A stretch of DNA of 64,000 bases from Flectonema sp. DT1601 (Eukaryota > Euglenozoa > Diplonemea > Diplonemida > Diplonemidae): contig OZ025814.1 in NCBI GenBank assembly GCA_964019425.1, positions 944,001 to 1,008,000 on the forward strand, read 5' to 3'. Position 1 is the stretch's first letter. Each line of letters begins with the position of its first letter. The notes below the pieces were generated by a model. The model made no database searches. It was not told where the DNA came from and saw only the letters and a list, made by a program, of their open reading frames with translations. Position numbers and translations under genes: made by a program. This document shows, piece after piece, positions 41,785-52,771 of this stretch.

Positions 41785-44700
41785 GCTCACATCTGTAGAG
41801 ATGAGGCAGCAATTCCTATCTGACTATCGTGGAGCCATCTCACCTGACAATACGTTAGGTCAGTCAGCCTAACTCTGGCAGCTGTTCCGTCAACCAGATT
41901 CTTGTTGAGTCGAAAAAGCTGTGAACAACTAGATGGTACAAGCGAGTACACAAATGATAAACTCCACACCCATCGTACTCTTCTGTCTTTTTAATTATTC
42001 CAACCTGGACAACCTGAGCGATTGTTGTTGGATAGTTGGATGATGCTGAGAAGCTTCGGTGACATGACATGTAGCAATAGAGTTAATTAGTAATGTTATC
42101 AAATACCACACTACAATATCTAAGTTAGAGCTCGTAATTCTTCTTTCAAGGTTCTGCTCTTTATTCATTTCTCAATTTCTTCACCTCCCCTTCCTCATTG
42201 TGTAGTATCTTTCCTCTTATCTTTTTTCTTTATTCTATTCTCTAAGTTGATGGTTTTTAGTTCGTGGAATAGCAGCGATGATTATTTCCTTTTCCATTTG
42301 AAGCTTTAACATCTTACACTTTGTCAAAATATTACTCTCAAACTCTCCTCTGCTCTCCTCCCTTTTGATATTTGTTTTGAAGTTCTTCCATTTCTAGTAG
42401 TAAGTGGGTTCTTATATGGAAAACATTTAAAACGGTTTATCTTGCCCTTCCTCATTGATCTTCTGTACTGACAAGGAGTTCTTGAAATCGTCGCATGAAC
42501 ACAGGCAGTTCAAGGGCCCTTCCTAAGTCAATTTCGGAAGCCGGAGAATTGGTTCAGCAAAACCCCCTCCATGTGAGAAATGTTTGAAACCCTCGCAGGA
42601 GTTTGGTGACTCGTTAGTATCGTAACGCGCTTATCAAAATAAATATTAATCTCATTCCCTCATTCCCTTCCTATTTCTCCCCTACCCCTAGATCATATTA
42701 TCGGTTTGTTTAGTTAACGGGAGACTCTTTTCTTTTTTTTTTTTCAGTCCGGAGCAGCTAAAGACCTAAAACTGTCTCATTTGAGCTTCCTTGATTCTGT
42801 TCCTTTCTGATTGGTATAACTATTCGTATTGCCTTAATTTTGTGATGCATATTTTTAAAGCCTTTGGTATGCCCCCTTGCAATATTAATGCTTGGGAGAA
42901 CTAGGGGTGAACAGCAAGCTCGGTCATGTTCCGGGGCTTTTATTTTCTTTCGTGGTATGGTGGCATTACGTGTGATTATTTCATGAAGAAAGGTTTAAAT
43001 ATATGGAATAGAAAAGATATTTTATTTGTTACTCCCATTTCCTCCCTCTGAAGTATCAATTTCCCCCCCTCGTAATTATATTAACCTTGTGATTAGTTTG
43101 TTAGGTTGGCATCAAGTTGCACGCGTGTCAATAAAAAAAAAAGAAAAAATTAATTATTTTGATCTGTGCGTTTTTGTCAAATGTCAAGTGAATCTCTTCT
43201 CTAATATTCTACCTGACTCTTCTTGACGGTAGGTTTTGTTATTTGGTATTTCTTACTTTGTACGTTCGTTGGTTGTCATCTTCGAAGTCTCTTTTGAGAT
43301 TCCAACCTGCTGCAACTTTGTACAGTCAGAGTTCTTGTTTTATTTTCATTTCTTGCTTTCGTTACATTTCTCCCAAAATGTGCAAAATATATTCGGATAG
43401 GTGAAGAGAACTTCTTATCCCTTTTTTTAAATTCCGTTTTTTGCTCTTTTCTAAATATCTTCGAACTTGTTGTCGGCAATATTCGAACATTTGATGGGTT
43501 CTCAGCGTCACATTTTATTTAATATACAAAAGGGAAATAGTTCTGCTGGTGGTCTGCAAGGGTTGGGCAGCTGAAGTTACAGCTGTCGCTTCAGTTTTAA
43601 CCTTGCTATGCCTCCTTTAAGTTCTGTTTGTTATTTGTAGATTTCAGTAAGAGGTTTTCTTGTTTATATCGTTCAGCACACATCAGGTTGCCCAGCCTAA
43701 CAATGACGGCGGGGTTTCACTGAAGAGAAGAACAAATTCGGAATTCTACTTTTGAAGTCACCCGCTCCCATCTCTCAATTTGTAATCTAAGTCTGGCCCC
43801 TTTCTTTCTCGTTGTAATTAACTCACGATAACAAAAAGATCGAACTTTCGGATGTAATTTAACCTTGAATGAGTCTATGTTTTAATACAAGGGGTTCTGT
43901 ACTCAGTCACACTATTCGACATTAGAGTAAATAACTCCGCGCGGCTGGTTTCTTACGTTGGATGATTTTTTTTAAACTAACTATTACTGTTACTAACTAA
44001 CTAACAAGCATTTTCAATTCGATTCGTGTTGTTAGTGGCTGCTGCTCGGGAGTTTTACAAAGTTCTCGATTGACATTTTGAACAGTTTGGAATGAGTGAC
44101 AAATAGTTGCCCACAGAACTATTGCAACTTCATACTCTTGTTGCTCAGCACCTTCAATGGTTACTCGAACGCAATCTCTTTTGGAATGGATTGCGAGGAA
44201 TAATATCATTTTCATTTCACATCATTATTTAGTCTGCATGCCAGGAATAATTTTGACTACTTATTTACCACTACTTTAAGATCACTAAAATGAGAACATT
44301 TAAATTCAACTCGTTGTGTTTCATAGCACCATGAATGACATCCCCCCCTGCAGTAGTAAATAATTTAGTTCTTGTTCCGACTTTATTGGCTGGAAGTAAA
44401 CAGGTTCGGTTTTCACCTCTGGACCGTTGTCCACTTTTCCTTTTCTTTCCCTTATGCCTGTGGTAAAGATATCTGACTAACTAATCATTCATTGTTCGAT
44501 GTCTGTGTTCATGCGAGAAAGAAAGAGGACGTAATGACATTCATAACTCACGAGTCCAATCTATCGATTCGTATGTTTCTTTCTCATATCTGAACTATTA
44601 TTTGAGAGGTCTGTTTTCTACTCATGCTGGATGAGTATTTGATACAATTCATTAGTAAGTACGTAGAATGCTAATTTTATGTGCTGGGCTGTCGGAAGAC

Positions 44701-45534
44701 TACACATATATTATATTGACGTTCTCGAAACCTGTTTCTTGGGCCTCTAAAGCTTTCGTTGATTGCTCAAAAAGGTTCGGATGCATTTAATACTTTTTAA
44801 TTTTCTTTATTCGATACCTTCGTTCCCGACAGGTCACTATTTAGTTTTAATTTCTGTTCCCTTCCTTGTCCCTCCCAAGGTGTTTCCCAGAAAGGGTTTC
44901 ATAAATCGGTTCCTTAGTAAAATAGTAAAGTAGTAGTATAGGTTTCTTATTCTCTCATAAACCTGGCGTTTGGCGTTTGAGACTTGCGCTGTCAGGCGAA
45001 GGGTCGCAGTAACATCCGCGAAAGGTTTGATTCCAAAGAGAAAACTCCGACATGAATAAAATAATGAGGGGTTTTGTAATTATCACTTCTCGGATTTTCC
45101 ACTTTGGTATTGCAGAACCAAAATCAAGATTCAGAAGTCTGGTATGGAGTAGGTGGTCACCAGGAGGTTCTTCTTGCTATATTCCCTTCTTCTAAAACCC
45201 TGAAGTGATGAGAGCGTATTGTTGCCTTACTTCGCACAGTACATGATTCTCCTAATTAACTCCACTGATGTTAAGTTCTCTGGTGTTAACTGATGCACTG
45301 CAGCATCGATCCCCTTCCCTTTTCCAGTTTTTCGTTTTTTTTATCTTGTTTGTTCTTTCTTCCTTCAGCAGTAGACGCAAATTACGTTAACAAGACCATT
45401 CTTGATTTCGCGAGTAATATTTGTTTTGCAACAGAACTAAAGTAGAATATGTAAGAGTTAGAAATACTGAATAGTATCCAATTCAATATTTTGTGGACTA
45501 AGTTTTACGTTATATTCTATTAAGGAGCAAAATT
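41785..45534. other. Gene-poor stretch, 3.75 kb
   Basis: The largest stretch without a supported gene. Frames are all short (under 75 codons), lack motifs and often overlap. A small hairpin (CATCT/AGATG, about 41792-41805) lies just after the kinase stop. Pyrimidine-rich tracts near 42180-42250 and 42720-42746 could be splice-type or polyadenylation-linked signals. I cannot exclude non-coding RNA genes or a gene with many short exons. Confidence 0.5.
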
Positions 45535-46161
45535 ATGTACGTCAGGGCGTATCTTTGTAAAGAAGGGGTCCAGCTCGAGAAGGAAAAGTGTCGGAGGCAC
45601 GCCGAGACTGAGAGATTTCGTAAGGCCAAGAGGGAAGCTCAAAAGCGAGAGGAACGGGAAGTCTCTCAGAGTGTAAGGTGGGCAATTCGGAGGAGTTTTA
45701 GGCTGTTGGCTTGGCGAGCACTTGACCACCAACGTATTACAACTAAGCTGTTAAGCATGGCTGACTTGGTTCCATCTATTGCGATATCGATAGCCAGCGA
45801 ACATAATAAGAGCGTCTGGAGCGGGACAAAACAAAATCCGCGGCTACTGCAGAGCTGGCACTGGACTTGTGTTAATGACTATTACCCTCCAGGAACTCAG
45901 GTGACTGGAAAAGTTACGTTCTGTCCCTTCGATCAGCCAACCCGCAAGATGAGCATCGACTACGTTATCGAAGGTTGTTCGCAGCTGTTTCATAGCGCTG
46001 GCAGATGTATTCGTTATTTAGTATTGCAGAATCATCGCCGGCGTCGTGGGGTGCGAAGAATTAACAGACAATCACGATGCACATGTCAACAATCTGAGCG
46101 ATTACACCGACGAGAATTACATTCTAAACGAAATGAAATGAGTTCAATAGTCACTTGCTAA
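45535..46161 (+). CDS. Unrecognised basic ORF, doubtful gene model
   Basis: 208 codons from ATG. Residues 10-45 are Lys/Glu/Arg-rich and probably helical. Residues 76-150 look protein-like (WHWTCVNDYYPPGTQVTGKVTFCPFDQ). The last ~55 residues become Arg-rich and unnatural, while the next frame after a CAG at 46027-46029 reads IIAGVVGCEELTDNHDAHV and ends cleanly with NEMK-stop near 46140. That suggests an intron ending at 46029, but I could not find a donor in the right phase at the usual 60-70 nt distance. No CAG acceptor-like site lies close to this ATG, unlike its neighbours, so the true start may also be elsewhere. No family recognised. Confidence 0.35.
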   Translation: MYVRAYLCKEGVQLEKEKCRRHAETERFRKAKREAQKREEREVSQSVRWAIRRSFRLLAWRALDHQRITTKLLSMADLVPSIAISIASEHNKSVWSGTKQNPRLLQSWHWTCVNDYYPPGTQVTGKVTFCPFDQPTRKMSIDYVIEGCSQLFHSAGRCIRYLVLQNHRRRRGVRRINRQSRCTCQQSERLHRRELHSKRNEMSSIVTC

Positions 46162-46717
46162 AATATATTATCGATAATCTTTTGAATAATACCTCTTTTT
46201 AAGACTTTTTACCGTCTGTTTCTCCACACAATTATCTCATTTGCGCTTGTAGTTACTTACTGGCAGTATCCCTCTTTTGTTGTAACCATGTTGTTTTTAC
46301 ACCGGCAACGTTCTGTTTCGTTTTGTTGTTTCATCCGTCTATTGTGATGGCCGCATTCATTCGTGTCTGGGGTTATCAAACTGTTTGGCATCCTTAAGTT
46401 ATGAGAAGTATCTCGATTACTATTGCTCTGATTATTCTGCAAAGCTTTAAGGTGCTTCTTAATAGACTTCGTGCTGTAAGAAGTTGAAATATCTGCCTCT
46501 TCCAATTTTAGGTGACTTTGAACATAAAGAACGTTCCAGGTCACTATTTTGTAATCATTAAAAGAATTATCCCACATACATCCCTATAGAATCTTCGTTG
46601 AATCACCTACTTTGTTTGTTATGTAAGGCGAGCTATCACCCGTAGCGAGGTCTCCTCATTAGGTGATTGAACTTCGGAAAAAATGTATTTTAACTTTTAC
46701 CCCGACAGCAACATAAG
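46162..46717. other. Intergenic, 0.55 kb
   Basis: No ORF supported on the + strand. A 106-codon minus-strand frame at 46257-46577 has no recognisable motif. A CAG at 46706-46708 lies 9 nt before the peptidase ATG. Confidence 0.4.
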
Positions 46718-48196
46718 ATGTTAGCTTCACTCTCGATGCTCGCTGTGATAACAGCGGCAGCTGTCCCTCACATCGATCCGATGAAGAACTGTACCCTTGA
46801 ATGGATGGATCAGACTCTTGATCACTACGCGTACGGATCCGAGTATTATAAAACATTTAAACAGCGAGTGTTTGTTTGTGGAGAAAAGGACTGGAATGTT
46901 GGCGACCCGATCTTCTTCTACTGCGGGAATGAAGCAGATGTAACATTGTATGTGAAACACACGGGATTAATGTGGGAAAACAAGGACGAGTTCAAGGCGC
47001 TTTTAGTTTTCGCAGAACATCGCTACTACGGAGAAACCCTTCCGTTTGGGAAAGATAGCTACAGCAAGGAAAACATTGGGTACTTAAATCACGAACAAGC
47101 TCTTGCTGACTACGCTTCTGTTATAAGAGAATTTAAAAGAAGTCGCAAGGCGGAAGCATCAAAAGTAGTGGCCTTTGGAGGATCATACGGAGGTATGTTG
47201 GCAAGTTGGTTGAGGATGAAATACCCAGCTTCTGTTGTTGGGTCCATTGCTGCATCAGCTCCAATAATTGCATTCGCTGGAATGGGTCTTCCGACATACG
47301 ACACGATTAGTAAAACATTTGGAAACAGCTACTGGGAAATTGTTACTCGGGATGCTACTCCAGCAGCGGGAGCTCGCCCTAACTGCGACTCAGCAGTCAG
47401 GTTAGCATTTAAAACTCTTCTAGACATGGGAAGATCTGACCAGGGACGGGCTACCCTTTCCAAAATATTTAAGACTTGCGGTGTTTTGAAGGATGAAAAG
47501 GATGTTCACAATCTCGCAATGCTCCAACTCTTTGCCTTCGACAATATGGCCATGGGTAACTTCCCGTACCCATCCGACTACCTAACTGGGCAGAATGGAA
47601 ATCCAGGAATAGATATGCCAGCATTCCCAATGAGAGAATCTTGTAAGAAAATGGTCTCCGAGACTGGAGTTGCTCCGTCCACTCCCGAGGGACTTCTAAT
47701 GGCACTCGACCAGGCGGGTGCAATTTTCAACAATGTTACAAAAAAAGTAACCTGTCTCAACACTTCGATTGACGTAGAGCAGGATGGCATTTGGGACTTC
47801 CAATGGTGTACTGAAATGGCTCCCCAGGAGACGTACTTTGCCAGAACTGGAACCACAGACATGTTTTGGGAGTACGACTTCAACATGACATTCGTAACTG
47901 AGCATTGCAAACAGAAATGGGGTGTCACTCCTCGTACTAACTGGTTAGTTACTGAATACGGAACAAAAGAACAATTAGGTCAGTTCAGCAACATTGTATT
48001 CAGTAACGGATTCTACGATCCGTGGTCATCAGGAGGCGTTGCTTTCAATTCCACAGAGAGAGGGATTCTGTCGCTCACCATCGCTGAGGGTGCTCACCAT
48101 TTGGATCTGATGTTTTCAAACCCGAAGGATCCGCAATGTGTTAAAGATGTTAGAAAAGCTGAATTAGAGCAGGTGAGAAAGTGGCTCTCAGAGTAA
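46718..48196 (+). CDS. S28-family serine peptidase (prolyl carboxypeptidase / DPP7-like), secreted or lysosomal
   Basis: 492 residues with a signal peptide (about 1-15). The S28 features are all visible: TLDHYAYGS..YKTFKQRVFV near the N-terminus, VFAEHRYYGETLPFG (about 103-117), the nucleophile elbow VAFGGSYGGMLASWLRMKYP (about 149-168, Ser in GSYGG), the Asp motif FSNGFYDPWSSGGV (about 428-441) and the catalytic His in AEGAHHLDL (about 456-464). The family removes residues next to proline: carboxypeptidase on Pro-X, or dipeptidyl peptidase. It likely works in the lysosome or food vacuole or outside the cell. Several N-glycosylation sequons are present. A CAG lies 9 nt before the ATG, and an 8-bp hairpin (48337-48357) follows about 140 nt after the stop. 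Confidence 0.95.
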   Translation: MLASLSMLAVITAAAVPHIDPMKNCTLEWMDQTLDHYAYGSEYYKTFKQRVFVCGEKDWNVGDPIFFYCGNEADVTLYVKHTGLMWENKDEFKALLVFAEHRYYGETLPFGKDSYSKENIGYLNHEQALADYASVIREFKRSRKAEASKVVAFGGSYGGMLASWLRMKYPASVVGSIAASAPIIAFAGMGLPTYDTISKTFGNSYWEIVTRDATPAAGARPNCDSAVRLAFKTLLDMGRSDQGRATLSKIFKTCGVLKDEKDVHNLAMLQLFAFDNMAMGNFPYPSDYLTGQNGNPGIDMPAFPMRESCKKMVSETGVAPSTPEGLLMALDQAGAIFNNVTKKVTCLNTSIDVEQDGIWDFQWCTEMAPQETYFARTGTTDMFWEYDFNMTFVTEHCKQKWGVTPRTNWLVTEYGTKEQLGQFSNIVFSNGFYDPWSSGGVAFNSTERGILSLTIAEGAHHLDLMFSNPKDPQCVKDVRKAELEQVRKWLSE

Positions 48197-48704
48197 GTAA
48201 TCCGACCAGCAGATCGATTTTCAGCAACTCGGTTGTCAGTTCCTACGAAAAAAGAAACTGAATCTGCGATAGTATCGTGTGCCACTTGCCCCCCCCGTTT
48301 TTTTGTTCTCCTTTTTTTTTGCTTGTTATTTTATTCCTTGATAGTCATTCTATCAAGCAGAGCCCTCGCCAACTACACAAATTGTGATCGCCACCTTTGA
48401 CGGTTCTTATGACTGCTCTCAGTTGAGTGTTCTATTTTACTTCATAAGAATGAACAGTTTTGTAGTTGTTGCGTTTTGATTTGTTAAATATAAGCACATC
48501 AATTGTATGTGATTCTGTGATAACGTGTGATGACGTAACTTAGTTATAAATAATTAATTAATCTTTATTTATTTATATTAATCAACCCCTTAATAGTTAA
48601 TTAGATGAGAGAGGAATGCGACAACTTTTATGTATTCACATTAGTATCTTTTGATTATGAAATATTAATTCCTGAACACAACAGAACTCAAACAAGCTGT
48701 GAAA
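48197..48704. other. Intergenic, 0.5 kb
   Basis: Contains the hairpin 48337-48357 and a very AT-rich stretch (about 48535-48600). A CAG at 48682-48684 lies 20 nt before the methyltransferase ATG. Confidence 0.45.
48337..48357. other. 8-bp perfect hairpin in 3' flank of S28 peptidase
   Basis: CTTGATAG (48337-48344) and CTATCAAG (48350-48357) with a 5-nt loop, about 140 nt after the stop codon. Confidence 0.5.
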
Positions 48705-49655
48705 ATGAAGCATCCAATGAAAGGTCAGAATACGGTCATCGTGGAAGATGTTGCTGACTATAGAGCAATCATTCCATTGGTCGTTAAGGAAGGTGACTGC
48801 GTGTTAGAAGTTGGTTGTCACGAGGGAGTTACAACTCGCAGAGTAGCAGCGAAAGTTGGACCCACAGGACACGTAGTTGGAGTCGACACAGGCGCTGCTG
48901 CAATTGAATTAGCGAAGAGTGGTTACCAGCAGTACGATAATTTAGAATTTCATATCGGAGACGCTCTGGATATATCATTTCTGTTAAAACTTTCAAAACG
49001 TAAATACGATTTAGTATTTCTCGACATATCTGGATCACGTGATTTAGAAACTCTAATCCCGCTAATGGAGTCTTATGAATTCGCATTAAAGCCTCGTCAA
49101 ATAATTGTAAAATCTTTTCGATTAAAAAGACTATTTCTAAATTGTTCCTTATTTGAGTTCCTTCCAACTCCACCTGGTGTAAAGAATGATCCACATGGAA
49201 AGGGTGAGTGGAAGGCTCCGACAATTACTGAGGTGGCTTCCCTCCCAGCTCCAGATTACCTCCCACGAATTGCGAAAGGAATGTTACCAACAACAGAAGA
49301 AGGAACTATTGACACTGAGAAGGTATCTGTCAACGCGAAGATTAATAAGGACATTGGAGACTGGGGTTCAGGCCGTGAGCGCCATTCCCAGCGCAGAAAG
49401 GCAAACCAAAAAGAAAAGAATGCTGATCCTGAACTCCGTCAGTTTAATGTAAATCGCAATGTTCTTCTCGGAAAAGAAACTCAAGAGCGAGCAACTATCA
49501 ACAAACGTTACGGAATTGAGTTGTTGGAAATATGTCGCGCAGTCAGAACCGAAATGAAACTATGTGCAAAAGATGCGTCCGGGGAAAGCAATCTCGGGTG
49601 GTCTAAACCACTTGGTCACATTACCTGGAAAAATAAAATTCCAACGACTGAATAG
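48705..49655 (+). CDS. Class I SAM-dependent methyltransferase
   Basis: 316 residues from ATG 48705; the frame also opens two codons upstream, but only at GTG. The Rossmann motifs are clear: motif I VLEVGCHEGVTTRRVAAKVG (about residues 29-48), the acidic end of strand 2 in VVGVD (about 52-56), motif II-like LEFHIGDALD (about 74-83) and motif IV-like YDLVFLDISGS (about 95-105). A Lys/Arg-rich C-terminal extension (about 220-300) resembles nucleic-acid-binding tails, so an RNA substrate is possible. I cannot name the substrate. A CAG lies 20 nt before the ATG. Confidence 0.85.
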   Translation: MKHPMKGQNTVIVEDVADYRAIIPLVVKEGDCVLEVGCHEGVTTRRVAAKVGPTGHVVGVDTGAAAIELAKSGYQQYDNLEFHIGDALDISFLLKLSKRKYDLVFLDISGSRDLETLIPLMESYEFALKPRQIIVKSFRLKRLFLNCSLFEFLPTPPGVKNDPHGKGEWKAPTITEVASLPAPDYLPRIAKGMLPTTEEGTIDTEKVSVNAKINKDIGDWGSGRERHSQRRKANQKEKNADPELRQFNVNRNVLLGKETQERATINKRYGIELLEICRAVRTEMKLCAKDASGESNLGWSKPLGHITWKNKIPTTE

Positions 49656-50032
49656 ATTTTATGAACATCTTCTCACGATATCACAAACAAGAATCGTAAC
49701 TGACAACAGAAATTGAAAGGAATTCAATTCATGACCATTAGTACTCTAATTATCGATATCAAGTTGATGTGGGCCGCAGTTATATTTTTCTCAGCAATCC
49801 ACCAGCAAGAAAGAAAAACTCGTCACGAGAAGTTTTGTTATCCAGCGCGATGGTCTTCCACTTTGCGCGGACATCACATTGTCGACAAGCGTATTCGATC
49901 GTATTGTAGTTTTCATCATTCTTCGATTGCACAGTAGCCACATGATATGAGGAGTTTCGTGTTCTAATTTATTTTCTCTTGTGTTTGTTGCGTTACCTTT
50001 CAAGCAGGACCTCCTTCACTTAAACGATCTAA
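49656..50032. other. Short intergenic, 0.38 kb
   Basis: No ORF supported. A CAG at 50005-50007 lies 25 nt before the next ATG. Confidence 0.4.
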
Positions 50033-51295
50033 ATGAGCGGGAGGAATGGAGGAAGGGCTGGTTGGAATAGCAGCTCCTTAAAAAGAGATTTAGGCGGCAG
50101 CATTCAAGTGCGGGGAAGTTCTTCGGGTGCGAGGGGACGGCGAAGGAATCAAGTAGCTGGCAGAGCCCTTGCGGCAGCTGGCATTCGGTCGACTAGTGCG
50201 ACCATGGATTCAGTTGTCGTAAACCAGCCTTACCCGGATCGATTAGCTTCCGCGCCCACTAAACATCAACATTTTCCACCTCAGCCACAACAGCCAGCTG
50301 CTCACACGACCACGCACAGCTTCTACACCTCTGCTCCAACTGATGCTCCTTCGGCACCCGCTTCTCAGCGTCATATTCAATACAGTTCTCATGCTGGCGG
50401 GTACCAGGGATCCGCGCAAACTAACGCTCCTCCGAAACATGTCATTGGGAGCAGAAAACGAAGCTCATCCAACTGCAGTCTTCCTCCTCCAACTCCACCC
50501 GCCGTGCCATCGACACCAGTTCGAGACATTCGCGGAGCTTCACCGATGAGGAGGAGCAGCACTTCGGGAACTGTCGGGGGGTCGATTGTCCAGCAACATC
50601 AGTCTGCACAAAAACCTACTTATGATAAATATAATTACAGCATCCTCAGAGATTCTTCCCCAATGAGGAGTGTGAGGGGTGCTTCACCTCATAAGTCCAC
50701 AGTAAGAGATCGTTCACCTTCAAGAAGGCTGCATCAACCAGCGGGTCCTTCGGAAACTGTTGAGCTACCACCAGCACCGACGAGCGATGCGTGGGAAAGA
50801 CTTGTCGGACTTGCTAGAGATGACTTCAGTCCAGAAGAGTTAGCGATGTTGTATTGGGACACGTTATCGAGGTTATTAAATATGTACGGGGTCACAGAGC
50901 CAATGGAAGTCGCTCGAATTGAAATCACGTGGAAGGAGATCCAAGCTGTGAGATCGACGATAGACAATCCGACGACATCACATCCTCAGCAACAGCAAGT
51001 TATCGTTGTTCCCCCACCAGGTCCAGGTAGAGGATCTCGTGACACGAATACTAAACAATCGTACACTCCATTCACTTATACTGTAAAGAGAGATACTGTA
51101 TGTGTTTCTTTTTGAATTCTCTCACCTGTCAATGCTACTTTTTGAGACAAAACAAACAAACAGCCGGTTGTCGCTCGCAACACCATCTCCGGAACTCCTA
51201 TTGTGACACCTCAACAAGAATTGGAGGCGAGACGACAGTCAGCTACGGGCTCAACAATGAGAAGCACAAGTCCGGCGCAGCGTCCTTGGATGTAA
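50033..51295 (+). CDS. Disordered Ser/Pro/Arg-rich protein with one small conserved-looking domain (2 exons)
   Basis: Exon 1 is 50033-51097, intron 51098-51163 (GTATGT..CAG, 66 nt, phase 0), exon 2 51164-51295, giving 399 residues. The first ~240 residues are disordered, rich in Gly, Ser, Pro and Arg, with repeated RGASP, SPMRR/SPMRS and RDRSPS motifs that look like proline-directed kinase sites. A compact predicted-helical segment follows (about 248-310, DAWERLVGLARDDFSPEELAMLYWDTL to EIQAVR). The end is again disordered (TPIVTPQQELEARRQS). The whole looks like a cytoskeletal or RNA-granule regulatory protein, but no family is recognised. A CAG lies 25 nt before the ATG. Confidence 0.75.
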
Positions 51296-51802
51296 TTGTA
51301 AGTAGTGTGATTGACTCTTTTTGCGCTATGTGCCCTCAATAGATGTTGTCTTCTGGTAGGATGTAGTACTTGAGAGAACAATAACAACATTCACAGATTG
51401 GTTAGTCGTTATGAGTAGTTGTTATTTAGAAGAATATAATATAGAAAAGTTTATTATTGTTGACTGTCACTCTGATGACAGGAAACAGAAACCTCATTTT
51501 GTGGAACTAACGTAATTCGTTAGTGGCTGACACAGACAGGAGTAAGTATTTCTGAATCTGCCTCTGGTGGATACCCACAGAGGCTATCACTACTAACGAT
51601 GAGTTAGTTATTTGTATTGTTTCCATCCTCCCATTGTGTTGTTCCCTCAGGTTTGATAATAGTAAAAAACTGTTTCTTTGATCACTCATCTCATAACAGA
51701 CAGCAACTTACTTGAGAAATGTAGATAATCGGCGATCTTTTTTGTAGTGTCACTTTAATTCTTGGTTCACTCTTCTTTAAAAGAAAACAAGATCCACAAA
51801 CA
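51296..51802. other. Intergenic, 0.5 kb
   Basis: No ORF supported. The MIOX start has an AAG rather than a CAG acceptor-like site (51781-51783) after a pyrimidine-rich stretch, 19 nt before the ATG. Confidence 0.4.
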
Positions 51803-52771
51803 ATGTCAGAAGTATTAGCAACCGTTCCCCTCGGCTCCGAGACTGAAAGCACTTTGGGACCGAACGACAGCGGCATTGAAGGAAGAGCCGCCGATACGGA
51901 TTTGACGAACTTGGTGGATATTCCTGATACCAACAGCGCCCCACTCACACCAACCGATGACGTTGGGACAAACGTATTTGGTGATGAATTTCGCAACTAC
52001 GAGAACTCCACGAGACAGGACGCTGTGTCGAAGAATTACTTCGAAGACCACACGCAAATGACCGTTGATGTTGTGAAGGAGAAGATGGAGAAATGGCTGA
52101 AGTTTAATCACGGGGAATTCACAGTTGAGGAGGTAATCGAACTGCTTGACGGTTTGATCGACGAAAGTGATCCCGACAACGAACTCCCGAACTCTATTCA
52201 CGACTTTCAAACTGCCGAAAGAATTCGCGCTGCATTTCCAGGAGAGGAGTACGATTGGTTTCACCTCGCTGGATTGGTTCACGATCTGGGAAAGGTTCTA
52301 TCGATGTGGGGTGAGCCACAGTGGTGTGTCGTGGGAGACACTTATCCTGTTGGTTGCAAGCACTCAGACAAAATTGTGTTCCCAGAGTTTTTCAAAGGCA
52401 ACCCGGACACTAAACACCCTGTCTACAACACGAAGTACGGAATGTACAAACCAAATTGCGGAATTACGAACCTAACTATGGGTTGGGGACATGACGAGTA
52501 CATGTACTGGATGCTAAAGGAAAACGGTTGCACTCTTCCAAAAGAGGCGCTTGCGGCCATAAGATACCACTCATTCTACCCATGGCACACTGGTAGAGAT
52601 TACACTCACTTTGAGGTCGAATCCGACGCCGTCCTTCTGAAATGGGTGAACGAGTTCAACAAGTTTGATCTTTATTCAAAGTCTGATGCAGTTCCTGATG
52701 TGGAAGCTATTAAGCCATACTACTTGGGGCTCTTGAAGAAGTACAACATCGACGGCAAACTTCGTTGGTAA
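51803..52771 (+). CDS. MIOX: Myo-inositol oxygenase
   Basis: 322 residues; the conserved enzyme begins near residue 70, after an acidic, Ser/Thr-rich N-terminal extension. It cleaves myo-inositol to D-glucuronate with O2 at a di-iron centre. Family blocks are nearly textbook: DESDPDNELPNSIHDFQTAERIR, WFHLAGLVHDLGKVLSMWGEPQW with the iron-binding His-Asp, GDTYPVGC, MGWGHDEYMYWML (His), IRYHSFYPWHTGRDY (His) and WVNEFNKFDLYSKSD (Asp). The C-terminus ends KYNIDGKLRW, like animal and plant enzymes. All di-iron ligands appear present. It feeds inositol into uronate/pentose breakdown or into sugar nucleotides for glycans. The 3' flank has a 7-bp hairpin (52861-52887) and AATAAA at 53068-53073. Confidence 0.97.
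   Translation: MSEVLATVPLGSETESTLGPNDSGIEGRAADTDLTNLVDIPDTNSAPLTPTDDVGTNVFGDEFRNYENSTRQDAVSKNYFEDHTQMTVDVVKEKMEKWLKFNHGEFTVEEVIELLDGLIDESDPDNELPNSIHDFQTAERIRAAFPGEEYDWFHLAGLVHDLGKVLSMWGEPQWCVVGDTYPVGCKHSDKIVFPEFFKGNPDTKHPVYNTKYGMYKPNCGITNLTMGWGHDEYMYWMLKENGCTLPKEALAAIRYHSFYPWHTGRDYTHFEVESDAVLLKWVNEFNKFDLYSKSDAVPDVEAIKPYYLGLLKKYNIDGKLRW

Noticed and set aside
51815-52282. 155-codon minus-strand frame
   Set aside because: It lies wholly inside the well-supported MIOX coding sequence; it is a codon-bias shadow.
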